A stretch of 64,000 bases of DNA, from NCBI GenBank assembly GCA_001899205.1, contig MKVL01000025.1, positions 124,001-188,000 on the forward strand. The letters are read 5' to 3'. The number at the start of each line of letters is the position of its first letter. The stretch's first letter is position 1. The notes under the pieces were generated by a model. The model had not been told where the DNA came from and did not search any database. It saw nothing but the letters and a program-made list of their open reading frames with translations. The position numbers were made by a program, and so were the translations under genes. Source of the DNA: Mesorhizobium sp. 65-26 (lineage in GTDB: Bacteria; Pseudomonadota; Alphaproteobacteria; Rhizobiales; Rhizobiaceae). This document shows positions 26,799-35,559 of the stretch, piece after piece.

Positions 26799-28901
26799 AT
26801 GTCCAATACCCTAACCAAACTGCGGTACCGCTACTGGCCGGACCATGTTTTCGGCGAACTGCTGCAGAAGCAGTGGATGGAAACGGCGGTGCCTCTGCTG
26901 GTGCTCCTGCTGACGATCGCCTTCTTCAGCTCCCGCATCGACAACTTCATCTCCGTCGCCAACCTGTCCGACACGCTTCGGCAGGCGAGTGAACTGGGGT
27001 TCGTCGTGCTCGGCATGTCGCTGGTGCTGATCGTCGGCGGTATCGATCTCTCCGTCGCCTCCGTCTTTGCGCTGTGCAATCTCACCGCGCTCTATTGCAT
27101 CAACGTGCTCGGCCTGCCGACGCCGGCCGTCATCGCGCTGACGCTGCTGCTCGGCGCGGTGCTCGGCGCGGTCAATGGCGTCCTGATCGGCTATATGCGC
27201 ATGCGCGCCTTCCTCACCACCATGGTGACGCTGATCGTCTACAAGGCCATCCATGACCTCCTGAATTTCCAGCTCGCGGTCGCGATCTCGTCCGTCGTTC
27301 CCGACGTTCCGGCCTGGGATTTCCTCGGCAATGGCGACTTCCTGTCCATCCCGACCGTGGTGTGGGTGTTCGCCATCGTCGCGATCGCCAGCCACATCTT
27401 TCTGACCCGCCTGCGTCCGGGCTGGTATGTGATGGCCATCGGCGGCAACCGCCGCTCGGCCTACAATATCGGCCTGCCGGTCAACCGCGTCGTGGCCATG
27501 TCCTACATGGCCTCGGGCGTGTTCGCCGCGACCTCGGCGATCTTCTACGCCTCGCGTCTCGCCAGCCCCGGCGCCGATACCGGCAAGGGCCTCGAGATCA
27601 CGGTGCTCACCGCCGCCATCCTGGGTGGTATCCGCCTCGGCGGCGGCAAGGGGTCGGTCACCAAGGCCGTGCTCGGAACGCTGATCATCCTGATCATCAC
27701 CAACGGTCTGCTCAGGCTCGCCACCCCGGCCGGCGCCGCGCGCCTCATCCTGGCGACCATCCTGCTGCTCGCCGCAACGCTCGACATACGCTGGTTCAAG
27801 AACCGCCACAAAGCGGTGCAGGAACTCTATGTAAGCCCGTCCTACCTGGAACTGCCGCAATCGCCGCCGACGGGAGCCTCGTCCCCCTTCGCGCTCAACG
27901 ACAGGCTGCGCGCGGTCGAGCAGATCGGCCTCGGCGAAGTCGAGTCGCCGGAAGACGTCATCCTCGACAGGGAGGACAATCTCTACTGCGGCAGCCGCCA
28001 CGGCGAGATCATCCGGTTCTTCGCGCCCGACTACAAGCGCATGGAGGTCTATGCGCGTATCGGCGGCCAGCCGCTCGGCATGGCTTTCGATGCCGGCGGC
28101 ACGCTGTTCGTCTGCGTCGGCGGCATGGGCCTCTACCGGGTCAATCCCGACCGCACGGTCGAGAAGGTCACCGACGAGACCAATCGTTCGCTCCTGTCCG
28201 TGGTCGACGACAGCCGCCTGCGCCTGGCGGACGACCTCGACATCGCGCCTGACGGCCGCATCTTCTTCTCCGAGGCGACGATCCGCTACGAGATGCATGA
28301 ATGGCCGACCGACAGCCTGGAAGGCCGCGGCAACGGCCGCATCATCTGCTACGACCCGCGCTCCGGGAAGACGCACACAGTGCTTCGGCACCTCATCTTC
28401 CCGAACGGCGTTGTGCTGGCCTCGGACAAGGAATCCATCATCTTCGCCGAGAGCTGGAACTGCTCGATCAAGCGCCACTGGTTCGCGGGCGCAAAGGAAG
28501 GCACGACCGAGACCGTCATTGCCAGCCTTCCCGGCTATCCCGACAACATCAACGTCTCTTCGGACGGCAACTACTGGCTGGCGCTGATGGGCATGCGCAG
28601 CCCGGCCTTCGACCTTGCCATGCGCAAGCCGGCCTTCCGCCGGCGCATGTCCAAGCGCCTGCCCGGCGACGAATGGCTGGCGCCGAACATCAACACCGGC
28701 TGCATCGTCAAGTTCAACGAGAAGGGCGAGATCCTCGATGCCCTGTGGGATCTCGGCGGCCTCAACCATCCGATGATCACCTCGATGCGCGAGCACAAGG
28801 GCTACCTCTACATAGGCGGCATCTCCAACAACCGCATCGGCAGGATCAAGCTCGAGGGTGCCGACCCTGAATTCGTATCGAGCGGGCGCTATAATGTTTG
28901 A
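26799..28901 (+). CDS. ABC transporter permease fused to a strictosidine-synthase/SMP-30-like propeller
   Basis: A 700-residue fusion. Residues 1 to about 340 are a full CUT2 permease (LVLIVGGIDLSVASVFAL signature, RPGWYVMAIGGNRRSAYNIG coupling loop, GGIRLGGGKGSVTKAVLG). After a linker of about 30 residues, a soluble domain runs from about 375 to 700 with the pattern of strictosidine-synthase-like/SMP-30 six-bladed propellers: VESPEDVILDREDNLYCG, RLADDLDIAPDGRIFFSE, IFPNGVVLASD, FAESW, LPGYPDNINVSSDGNYWLAL, GLNHPMITSM. RbsC-type permeases end in the cytosol, so the propeller should lie there, near the ATPase. Family members hydrolyse lactones or bind ligands. The reading frame is continuous; the fusion is seen directly, its role is unknown. 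Confidence 0.88.
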   Translation: MSNTLTKLRYRYWPDHVFGELLQKQWMETAVPLLVLLLTIAFFSSRIDNFISVANLSDTLRQASELGFVVLGMSLVLIVGGIDLSVASVFALCNLTALYCINVLGLPTPAVIALTLLLGAVLGAVNGVLIGYMRMRAFLTTMVTLIVYKAIHDLLNFQLAVAISSVVPDVPAWDFLGNGDFLSIPTVVWVFAIVAIASHIFLTRLRPGWYVMAIGGNRRSAYNIGLPVNRVVAMSYMASGVFAATSAIFYASRLASPGADTGKGLEITVLTAAILGGIRLGGGKGSVTKAVLGTLIILIITNGLLRLATPAGAARLILATILLLAATLDIRWFKNRHKAVQELYVSPSYLELPQSPPTGASSPFALNDRLRAVEQIGLGEVESPEDVILDREDNLYCGSRHGEIIRFFAPDYKRMEVYARIGGQPLGMAFDAGGTLFVCVGGMGLYRVNPDRTVEKVTDETNRSLLSVVDDSRLRLADDLDIAPDGRIFFSEATIRYEMHEWPTDSLEGRGNGRIICYDPRSGKTHTVLRHLIFPNGVVLASDKESIIFAESWNCSIKRHWFAGAKEGTTETVIASLPGYPDNINVSSDGNYWLALMGMRSPAFDLAMRKPAFRRRMSKRLPGDEWLAPNINTGCIVKFNEKGEILDALWDLGGLNHPMITSMREHKGYLYIGGISNNRIGRIKLEGADPEFVSSGRYNV

Positions 28902-29985
28902 TGCTGTTTCCTCGCTGATCTCCTCTGTCTTCGGGCGCGGCTCCAGCCTTTCGGTGCCGATCCTGGATGGCGCCCTGAAGCCGAACAACATGATCGAGCG
29001 CGCGACGATCCTGGCCGAGCGCCAGGGTCTGGAGGATATCGCGCTCGACCCTGCGAACGTGTTGCACGTGGCCTGCGGCCGCGAGGTGCTGAAACTCTCG
29101 GACAACGGCGAATTCACCGTCGCGGCGAGTTTCGATCGCCCGGTGACCGCGCTCGCCTTCACCACGGGCGGCGAACTCGCCGTCGGCCTCGGCAATGCCG
29201 TGGCCGTCGGTGGCCGTGTCCTGGACAGCGCCGACGGCAAACCCTTCGTGGCGGTCAACGCCCTGTCCGCCACCCCGGATGGCGGCCTGCTGATTACCGA
29301 TGGCTCCGCCTCCAGGCCTTATGCCCAGTGGAGCCACGACCTGATGGAGGCCGGCCGCACGGGGCGGTTGCTCCGCTATGATGGAAACGGGCGCGTCGCC
29401 ACGCTGGCGTCGGGTCTCGGCTATGCCTTCGGCGCGATGGTCGACGCGCGTGGCCGCACGCTGGTCAGCGAAAGCTGGCGCCATCGGCTGAGCCTCGTCG
29501 AGGGCGGCCGCACGCGGGAAGCCGTGCCGGCGCTGCCGGGCTATCCTTCCCGGCTGGCGCCGACGCCGGATGGCGGCTTCTGGCTGACGCTGTTTTCCTG
29601 CCGCACGCAACTGGTCGAATTCGTCCTTCAGGAGGACGATTACCGGCGTGAGATGATGCGCACCATCGACCCGAAATACTGGGTGGCACCGGCCTTGAGC
29701 TCCGGCGAGGACTATATGGAGCCGCTGCAGGGCGGCAGCGTCAAGCAAATGGGCATCCTCAAGCCGTGGGCGCCGCCGCGCTCCTACGGGCTTGCCGTGC
29801 GCTTCGACGCCGATTTCCTGCCGCTCTACTCGGTCCACAGTCGCACGGGCGGCCGCAATCACGGCGTCGTCGCGGCCGTGCAGCGCGGCGACGACCTGTT
29901 CCTGCTGTCCAAGGGCGCCGGACGCGTGCTGCGACTTTCGGTTGCGGAGATCCAGTCGGCATGGACGAAAGGGACAAACGAATGA
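28894..29985 (+). CDS. Strictosidine-synthase/SMP-30-like propeller protein
   Basis: A 363-residue soluble protein of the same fold as the C-terminal half of the preceding gene. It has repeated blades ending in short DG turns: GLEDIALDPANVLHVA, TPDGGLLITDGSASRPYAQW, ESWRHRLSLVEGG, LPGYPSRLAPTPDGGFWLTL and a closing RSYGLAVRFDADF. The ESW and LPGYP motifs are shared with the fused domain, so the two are probably paralogs. No signal peptide is seen, so it is cytosolic. The ATG (28894) lies inside the end of the fusion gene (8-base overlap), which indicates coupled translation. A lactonase or hydrolase step on the imported compound is possible but unproven. Confidence 0.8.
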   Translation: MFDAVSSLISSVFGRGSSLSVPILDGALKPNNMIERATILAERQGLEDIALDPANVLHVACGREVLKLSDNGEFTVAASFDRPVTALAFTTGGELAVGLGNAVAVGGRVLDSADGKPFVAVNALSATPDGGLLITDGSASRPYAQWSHDLMEAGRTGRLLRYDGNGRVATLASGLGYAFGAMVDARGRTLVSESWRHRLSLVEGGRTREAVPALPGYPSRLAPTPDGGFWLTLFSCRTQLVEFVLQEDDYRREMMRTIDPKYWVAPALSSGEDYMEPLQGGSVKQMGILKPWAPPRSYGLAVRFDADFLPLYSVHSRTGGRNHGVVAAVQRGDDLFLLSKGAGRVLRLSVAEIQSAWTKGTNE

Positions 29986-31472
29986 GCCCGATCCTCGAAC
30001 TGCGCCAACTGACCAAGGTCTACGCGCGTGTCGCCGCCGTCGAGAGCATCGACTTTACCTTGCTCAAGGGCGAGGTCCATGCCCTGCTCGGCGAGAACGG
30101 CGCCGGCAAGTCGACGCTGACCAAGATGATCGCCGGCGTTGTGTCTCCGACTTCGGGGACGATCGTTCTCGACGGCAAGGACATCACCTTGCGCACGCCG
30201 TCGGACGCGCTGGCCGCCGGAATCGCCATGGTGTTCCAGGAAACCAGCCTGGTGCCGTCCATGACGGTGGCGCAGAACCTGTTCCTCGGCAACGAGCACT
30301 TCTTCAACCGCGTGCGCGGCATCAACATCGCCGCACAACAGTTCATGCAGTCGCTGAGCTTCCAGGTCGATCCGACCGTGCAGGTCGGCTCGCTGGGAGC
30401 GGCCAAGAAGCAGATGGTGGAGATCGCCCGCGCCATGCTGCTCAAGGCGCGCATTATCGTCTTCGACGAGCCGACCGCGACGCTGACGCCCGAGGAGAAG
30501 CGCCACTTCTTCGAACTCGTCAACACGCTCAGGGAGCGCGGCGTCTCCGTCATCTTCATCTCGCACGCGCTGGAAGAGGCGTTGTCGATCTCCGACCGCA
30601 TCACCATCCTGCGCGACGGCAAGCTGGTGCTGACCGACAAGACCGCGAATTTCGACCGCGCCCGCATCGTCCAGGCGATGGTCGGCCGAACCCTCTCGCA
30701 GGAACTCTACGGCACGCGCAAGACCAGCGTGCGCCCGGCGGGTCGCCGGGTGCTCAGCGTCAGCAACCTGCGCGTCGGCAACGTGGTGAAGAACAATTCG
30801 CTCTCCGTCTTCGCCGGGCAGATCACCGGCATCTTCGGCCTTGTCGGCTCGGGCCGCACGGAGACCTTCAAGGTCGTCGCCGGCGCGATCAAGCGCGACT
30901 ACACCAATGGCGGCGAAGTGTTCCTCGACGGCAAGCGGGTGCGCTATCGCGTGCCGGCGCAGAGCGTTCGCGACGGCGTCGCCTACATCACCGAGGATCG
31001 CAAGATCGAGGGCTTCTTCGAAACCATGTCGATCAAGTCGAACATCTTCATGGGGCTACTCGCCAAGCTGCGCGGCAAGTTTTGGCTGAAGGGGCGCGAG
31101 GTCGACACCGTCGGCGAAAAATGGGTGAAGTCGCTGCAGGTGCGCGCCGTCAGCAAGGGCGCGCGCGTCATCGAACTGTCCGGCGGCAACCAGCAGAAGG
31201 CGGTGATCGCCAAGTCGCTGGTGCAGGAGCCCGAGCTCATCATCTTCGACGAGCCGACGCGCGGCGTCGACGTCGGCGCCATCGCCGAGATCCATCAGAT
31301 CATCAACCGGCTCGCCGACGAGGGCAAGGCGGTGGTGGTGATCTCATCCTACCTGCCGGAGGTCATGCAGCTCTCCGACCGCTTGCTTGTGGCGCGCCAG
31401 GGCAAGGTGGTGGAGGAGTTCTCGCCTATCGAAGCGACCGAGGAAAAGCTCATGTACGCCGCCGTGCACTAA
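29982..31472 (+). CDS. CUT2 ABC transporter ATP-binding protein (two NBDs)
   Basis: A 496-residue RbsA-type ATPase with two nucleotide-binding domains. The N-terminal half has Walker A GENGAGKST, Walker B IIVFDEPTATLT and a weak signature (LGAAKKQ). The C-terminal half has a degenerate Walker A (GLVGSGRTE), a normal signature LSGGNQQKAVIAK and Walker B IIFDEPTRGVDVG. This asymmetry is usual for the family. It energises the two permeases at 24590 and 26799. The ATG overlaps the propeller stop as ATGA. It is the last gene of the operon; a strong terminator follows 84 bases later. Confidence 0.93.
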   Translation: MSPILELRQLTKVYARVAAVESIDFTLLKGEVHALLGENGAGKSTLTKMIAGVVSPTSGTIVLDGKDITLRTPSDALAAGIAMVFQETSLVPSMTVAQNLFLGNEHFFNRVRGINIAAQQFMQSLSFQVDPTVQVGSLGAAKKQMVEIARAMLLKARIIVFDEPTATLTPEEKRHFFELVNTLRERGVSVIFISHALEEALSISDRITILRDGKLVLTDKTANFDRARIVQAMVGRTLSQELYGTRKTSVRPAGRRVLSVSNLRVGNVVKNNSLSVFAGQITGIFGLVGSGRTETFKVVAGAIKRDYTNGGEVFLDGKRVRYRVPAQSVRDGVAYITEDRKIEGFFETMSIKSNIFMGLLAKLRGKFWLKGREVDTVGEKWVKSLQVRAVSKGARVIELSGGNQQKAVIAKSLVQEPELIIFDEPTRGVDVGAIAEIHQIINRLADEGKAVVVISSYLPEVMQLSDRLLVARQGKVVEEFSPIEATEEKLMYAAVH

Positions 31473-31555
31473 ACGCGGGGGATAGCGAGCTGTCCCCTTG
31501 GCGGCATCTGCGCCGGCCCCAACCCTGGACATAGCCGGCGCATTGCCTCCCAAGG

Positions 31556-31598
31556 CAAGCAAAAACCCCCGGATCGATGATCCGGGGGTTTTTGCTTG
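31556..31598. terminator. Bidirectional intrinsic terminator
   Basis: A perfect 20-base stem (31556-31575 with 31579-31598) and a three-base loop. The arms are CAAGCAAAAACCCCCGGATC and its complement, so each strand ends in a T run after a GC-rich core. It sits between the convergent ATPase (plus) and SDR (minus) genes and can end both operons. Confidence 0.9.
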
Positions 31599-31613
31599 GG
31601 TCCGTGAGATGTC

Positions 31614-32363
31614 TCAGACGGTGCGGCCGCCATCCACTTCCAGCACGACGCCGGTGATGAAGTCGGCATCGTCCGAAGCCAGGTAGAGGCAGGCGTTGGC
31701 AATGTCGCGCGGCGTCGAGAAGCGGCCGAGCGGAATAGTGGCGATGAAGCGCGCACGGTTCTCCGGCGTGTCGGGCACGCCCATGAACTGCTCGATCAGG
31801 CCGGTGGCGCCCATGACCGGGGCAACACAGTTGACGCGGATGTTGTGCGGAGCGAGCTCCACGGCCATCGAGCGCGACAGGAGATTCACCGCGCCCTTGG
31901 TGGAGTTGTACCAGGTGAGGCCCGGACGCGGGCGGATGCCGGCCACCGAGCCGATGTTGATCATGACGCCGCCGCCCTGCTTTTGCATCGGCGGCACCAC
32001 GGCGCGCGACATGTGGAAGATCGAGCGCACGTTGATGTCGTAGACGCGCTCGAATTCCTCTTCCGTCACTTCCAGCATCGGCTTGTTGCGATGTGTCCAT
32101 CCGGCATTGTTGATGACGATGTCGATCTTGCCGCCGAAGTCGACCGTGGCGGCGACCGCGGCGTTGATGTCGGCGGCCTTGGTGACATCGCCCTTGACGG
32201 CGCGCGCGGCCGCGCCGATCGATTTCGCCGTCGCGTCGGCTCCTTCACCGTTGAGGTCCATGATCACCACCTTGGCGCCCTCGCGCGCGAAGGTCTTGGC
32301 GATCTCGACGCCGAAGCCGGACGCCGCTCCCGTCACCAGTGCTGTCTTGCCGTCTAGTCTCAT
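31614..32363 (-). CDS. Short-chain dehydrogenase/reductase
   Basis: A 249-residue classical SDR: TGAASGFG cofactor loop (about 11-18), VIMDLNGE at the end of beta-2 (Asp, NAD preference), VINNAGW, and the YNSTK active site. The start ATG 32363 has AGGAGACAG upstream and is preferred over an ATG five codons earlier. It is the last gene of the itaconate-type operon, after an aldehyde dehydrogenase, so the pair could convert an alcohol to a carboxylic acid. It is not part of the known itaconate pathway, and its substrate is unknown. Confidence 0.87.
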   Translation of the reverse strand: MRLDGKTALVTGAASGFGVEIAKTFAREGAKVVIMDLNGEGADATAKSIGAAARAVKGDVTKAADINAAVAATVDFGGKIDIVINNAGWTHRNKPMLEVTEEEFERVYDINVRSIFHMSRAVVPPMQKQGGGVMINIGSVAGIRPRPGLTWYNSTKGAVNLLSRSMAVELAPHNIRVNCVAPVMGATGLIEQFMGVPDTPENRARFIATIPLGRFSTPRDIANACLYLASDDADFITGVVLEVDGGRTV

Positions 32364-32389
32364 CTTCTGTCTCCTCACTTTGCTGTCTG

Positions 32390-33859
32390 TCAGTCGTGCT
32401 TGACGACGATGGTTTTCATGGTGGTGAAGTCGTGCAGGGCGGCGAAACCCTTCTCGCGGCCATGGCCGGATTTGCGCACGCCGCCGAAGGGCAGCTCGAT
32501 GCCGCCACCCGCCCCATAGGCGTTGACGTATACCTGGCCGGCGCGAACCTTGCGGGCGACGCGCGTGGCGCGCTTGGCATCCTGCGTCCAGACGCCGGCG
32601 ATCAGGCCGAACTCGGTGCCGTTGGCGGTCGCGATCGCGTCGGCCTCGTCATCGAACGGGATGACCGAAAGCACCGGGCCGAACACTTCCTCCCGCGCCA
32701 GCGTGTTGGAGCGCGGCACCGGTCCGTAGAGCTTCGGCGCGACGAAATAGCCGGCCTGCGGCGCGCCGTCGGCGACGCGACCCTCTGCCAGGAGCGGGAT
32801 GCCGTCATCCGCGGCCTTGGCGCAGAAACTCTCGACGCGTTTCTTCTGGCGCGGGTTGATCAGCGCGCCAAGATCGAGATCCATCTCCGGCGTTCCCGCG
32901 CGCAGCGTCGAGAAGCGAGCGACCACCGCCTCGACCACCCGGTCGTAACCCTTCTTCTCGACCAGCAGGCGAGAGCCTGCGGAGCAGGTCTGCCCGGCGT
33001 TCTGCACAATGGCGTTGACCAGGCTGGGCAGGGCCGCATCGAGGTCGACGTCGTCAAACACGATGTGCGGTGATTTCCCGCCGAGTTCGAGCGTACAGGT
33101 GATGTGGTTCTTCGCCGCCTCCGTCTGCACCATCACGCCCACCTCTGGGCTGCCGGTGAAGGACAGGAAGTCGACGCCGGGATGCGAGATCAGCGCGGCG
33201 CCCGCCTCCGCGCCGATGCCCGGCACGATGTTAAGCGCGCCCTCGGGAAAGCCGGCCTCCGCCGCCAGCTCGGCAAGGCGCAGCGGGGTGAGGCAGGCGT
33301 CCTCCGCCGGCTTCAACACGGTCGCGTTGCCGGTGGCCAGCGCCGGCGCCAGTGTGCGGCCGAACATCTGCGCCGGGTAGTTCCATGGAATGATGTGGCC
33401 GGTCACGCCGTGCGGTTCGCGCTCCGTGGCGACGAAATAGCCGTTCATGAACGGGATCGTCTCGCCATGGAACTTGTCGGCCGCGCCGCCGTAGAATTCG
33501 AAATAGCGGGCGCAGGCAAGAATGTCGGCGCGCGCCTGCCTGAGCGGCTTGGAGGTATCGCGCGCCTCGATCAACGTCAGCTCGTCGGCATGGTCGAGGA
33601 TCAGTTGCCCGAGCTTCGACAGCAGGCGGCCGCGATCGACCGCTGCGAGCCGGCCCCAGGCGCCTTCATGGGCGCGGCGCGCCGCCTTGACCGCCAGGTC
33701 GATATCCCCTGCGCCGCCCGCGGCGATCTCTGCGAACACGACCCCTTCGGCGGGCGCGTAAACGTCCACAGTCCGGCCGGACAGGGCAGGGCGCCACTGG
33801 TTGTCGATGAAGACGCCTTTCGCCTTCTGCACCGGTGCCTGCCTCGTTCCATCATTCAT
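32390..33859 (-). CDS. NAD(P)+-dependent aldehyde dehydrogenase
   Basis: A 489-residue ALDH-superfamily enzyme oxidising an aldehyde to an acid. Catalytic elements: the NAD loop FTGSPEVG, Glu in LELGGKSPHI, Cys at about residue 292 in QNAGQTCSAGSR, and the C-terminal ELPFGGVRKSGHGREKG. The last motif is typical of broad ALDH families acting on betaine- or semialdehyde-like substrates. The frame opens at TTG 33865, but ATG 33859 has GAGGAG eight bases upstream. It follows the lyase gene after 12 bases and is probably in the same operon; the substrate is unknown. Confidence 0.9.
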   Translation of the reverse strand: MNDGTRQAPVQKAKGVFIDNQWRPALSGRTVDVYAPAEGVVFAEIAAGGAGDIDLAVKAARRAHEGAWGRLAAVDRGRLLSKLGQLILDHADELTLIEARDTSKPLRQARADILACARYFEFYGGAADKFHGETIPFMNGYFVATEREPHGVTGHIIPWNYPAQMFGRTLAPALATGNATVLKPAEDACLTPLRLAELAAEAGFPEGALNIVPGIGAEAGAALISHPGVDFLSFTGSPEVGVMVQTEAAKNHITCTLELGGKSPHIVFDDVDLDAALPSLVNAIVQNAGQTCSAGSRLLVEKKGYDRVVEAVVARFSTLRAGTPEMDLDLGALINPRQKKRVESFCAKAADDGIPLLAEGRVADGAPQAGYFVAPKLYGPVPRSNTLAREEVFGPVLSVIPFDDEADAIATANGTEFGLIAGVWTQDAKRATRVARKVRAGQVYVNAYGAGGGIELPFGGVRKSGHGREKGFAALHDFTTMKTIVVKHD

Positions 33860-33871
33860 GTCCAAATCTCC

Positions 33872-34696
33872 TCACGATATCTGTTGCTGGCCTGCGCCGC
33901 GTCTGCTGTTGCGTTGCAGGACGAGCCGCGCCCTGGCGATGACAGGTGCGTCGATCATCTGGCCATCCACGGCCCGCGCGCCGCCGTCGCTGGCCGCGCT
34001 GACGATCCGGCTGGCCCATTCGACTTCGGCCGGGCCGGGCAGAAAATGCTCCAGCACGGCGACAGGCTGCGAAGGATGGATGCAAAGCTTGCCGCCGGCG
34101 CCGCACCCGACGGCCGTCCGGCACTCGTCGGCAAGTGCCTCCGCGTCGCCGATCCTGAAGGCGGGGCCGTCAAGCGGCGGCGCGATGCCGGCCGCTCGGC
34201 TGGCAACGGCAAGCCGGCACAGCGCATGCCGTGTCATTTCGACCGAGGCGGACATGCCCATGTCGAGGAAGAAATCCGCCGGTCCGAAAGCCAGTTGCGC
34301 GACCTGGCGATGCCGCGCGATCGGTAGCGCATGCTCAAGGCCGCTGGCCGTCTCGATCTGCGCGATCAGCGTAACCGCGTAAGGGAAACGGGCGGCGATG
34401 CGGTCGAGCAGCCCAGGGTCCTCGACCTTGGGAACGCAGATGCGAGTGAGGCCATGCGCGCGCAGCGCCGCGAGATCTGCCTCGTGCCAGGGCGTGCCTT
34501 CCGCGTTGATGCGCACGAAGGCTGGAACGGCAAGGGCGGCGACCGCCCCGAGATTGCCGCGCGCTTCGTCCTTCAGGCTCTCCGGCACCGCATCCTCAAG
34601 GTCGACGATCACCGCGTCGGCGCTCGAGGCGGCCGCCTTGGCGAAGCGCTCCGGCCGGCTTGCCGGCACGAACAGCGGGGCGGCGACCGGCGCCAT
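33872..34696 (-). CDS. ccl: CitE-like CoA ester lyase, probable (S)-citramalyl-CoA lyase
   Basis: A 274-residue HpcH/HpaI-type TIM barrel related to citrate lyase beta. Seen: RSxxFVPAxRPE-like start (PLFVPASRPERFAKA), the metal region VIVDLEDAVPESLK, VRINAEGT, a catalytic/metal Glu in IAQIETASGLEH, and GGKLCIHPSQP near the end. Family members split malyl-, citramalyl- or HMG-like CoA esters. In the itaconate pathway citramalyl-CoA gives acetyl-CoA and pyruvate. The assignment rests on the neighbours (class III CoA-transferase, MaoC hydratase, MmgE/PrpD, acyl-CoA dehydrogenase, LysR), which match the P. aeruginosa set. The ATG overlaps the hydratase stop by one base (TGATG). Confidence 0.8.
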   Translation of the reverse strand: MAPVAAPLFVPASRPERFAKAAASSADAVIVDLEDAVPESLKDEARGNLGAVAALAVPAFVRINAEGTPWHEADLAALRAHGLTRICVPKVEDPGLLDRIAARFPYAVTLIAQIETASGLEHALPIARHRQVAQLAFGPADFFLDMGMSASVEMTRHALCRLAVASRAAGIAPPLDGPAFRIGDAEALADECRTAVGCGAGGKLCIHPSQPVAVLEHFLPGPAEVEWASRIVSAASDGGARAVDGQMIDAPVIARARLVLQRNSRRGAGQQQIS

Positions 34697-35541
34697 CACG
34701 GTTGCGCCCTCGCTTCCATGTGAATGTGCCCGTCGCTTTCGGTCCAGTAACTCGTCGTGTCGTCCGCACCGTGGCAAACGCTCAGCTCGCCGCCGACGAT
34801 GGCCGGCGCCACGCCGCGATAGCTGAAGCGTCGCGGCGTGTGGCCGATTTCAGCGGCCGCGAGATTGAACAGCAGTGTCGCCTGCATCGGCCCATGCACC
34901 ACCAGCCCGTCATAGCCTTCGACGCCGGTGGCGTAGGGATGGTCGTAGTGGATGCGGTGGCCGTTGAAGGTGATGGCCGAGTAGCGGAACAGGAGCACCG
35001 GCGAGGTGCGCAGGTTCCAGGCGGAGGCGTGCGCCCGTCGGGCAAGTATGGGTTCCGCCTTGCCGGCCGGGGACGGCTGCGGGCGCGCCGCGTCGCGATA
35101 GACGATGTCCTGCCGGTCCCGGATCGCGACGCCCCTGGCGGTGCGGTATTCGTGCGCGACTGTGACGAACCAGAGCTCGCCCGAGCGACCCTGCTTGTGC
35201 TGGATGTCGCTGATGGCGGACGTCCGCGTGACCGCGTCGCCGACGCGCAGCGCATCGAGGGTCTCCACCTCTCCGCCCGCCCACATGCGGCGCGGCAGCG
35301 GCACGGGCGGCATGTCGCGGTTCTTGGCCGGATGCCCGTCGGGGCCGAGTTCGTCCATCGGCGCGATGGCCGGGCACAGGCACCAGTGCAGGCCGGGTGG
35401 CGCATGTCCCTCCTCGACCGGGGCGAGGTGTGGGGCAAGTATGGCCCTGAAGCTGGCGTCGAGCCGCCCGGTGACGACGTCCTCCGAGTGGCTCGCGCGG
35501 CCTATCCAGTCCGAGAGTTGGCTGGGCAACGGGTCGGTCAT
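34696..35541 (-). CDS. ich: MaoC/FAS1-type hydratase, probable itaconyl-CoA hydratase
   Basis: A 281-residue double hot-dog hydratase of the mesaconyl-C4-CoA/itaconyl-CoA hydratase group. The N-terminal part has the substrate-tunnel segment PKNRDMPPVPLPRRMWAGG-like (GHPAKNRDMPPVPLPRRMW) and GGEVETLDALRVGD. The C-terminal hot dog contains the hydratase motif FNGHRIHYDHPYA with the catalytic Asp/His pair and GYDGLVVHGPMQATLL. It would hydrate itaconyl-CoA to citramalyl-CoA. It lies 18 bases after the acyl-CoA dehydrogenase and is coupled to the lyase. Mesaconyl-CoA is the main alternative substrate. Confidence 0.8.
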   Translation of the reverse strand: MTDPLPSQLSDWIGRASHSEDVVTGRLDASFRAILAPHLAPVEEGHAPPGLHWCLCPAIAPMDELGPDGHPAKNRDMPPVPLPRRMWAGGEVETLDALRVGDAVTRTSAISDIQHKQGRSGELWFVTVAHEYRTARGVAIRDRQDIVYRDAARPQPSPAGKAEPILARRAHASAWNLRTSPVLLFRYSAITFNGHRIHYDHPYATGVEGYDGLVVHGPMQATLLFNLAAAEIGHTPRRFSYRGVAPAIVGGELSVCHGADDTTSYWTESDGHIHMEARAQP

Positions 35542-35559
35542 CGCGGTTCTCCGGTATCC

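Noticed and set aside
26811-29273. Very long minus-strand frame of 820 codons opposite the fused permease gene
   Set aside because: It is the antisense shadow of high-GC coding DNA: composition is rich in Arg, Ala, His and Gln with no family motifs, while the plus strand encodes recognisable permease and propeller domains.
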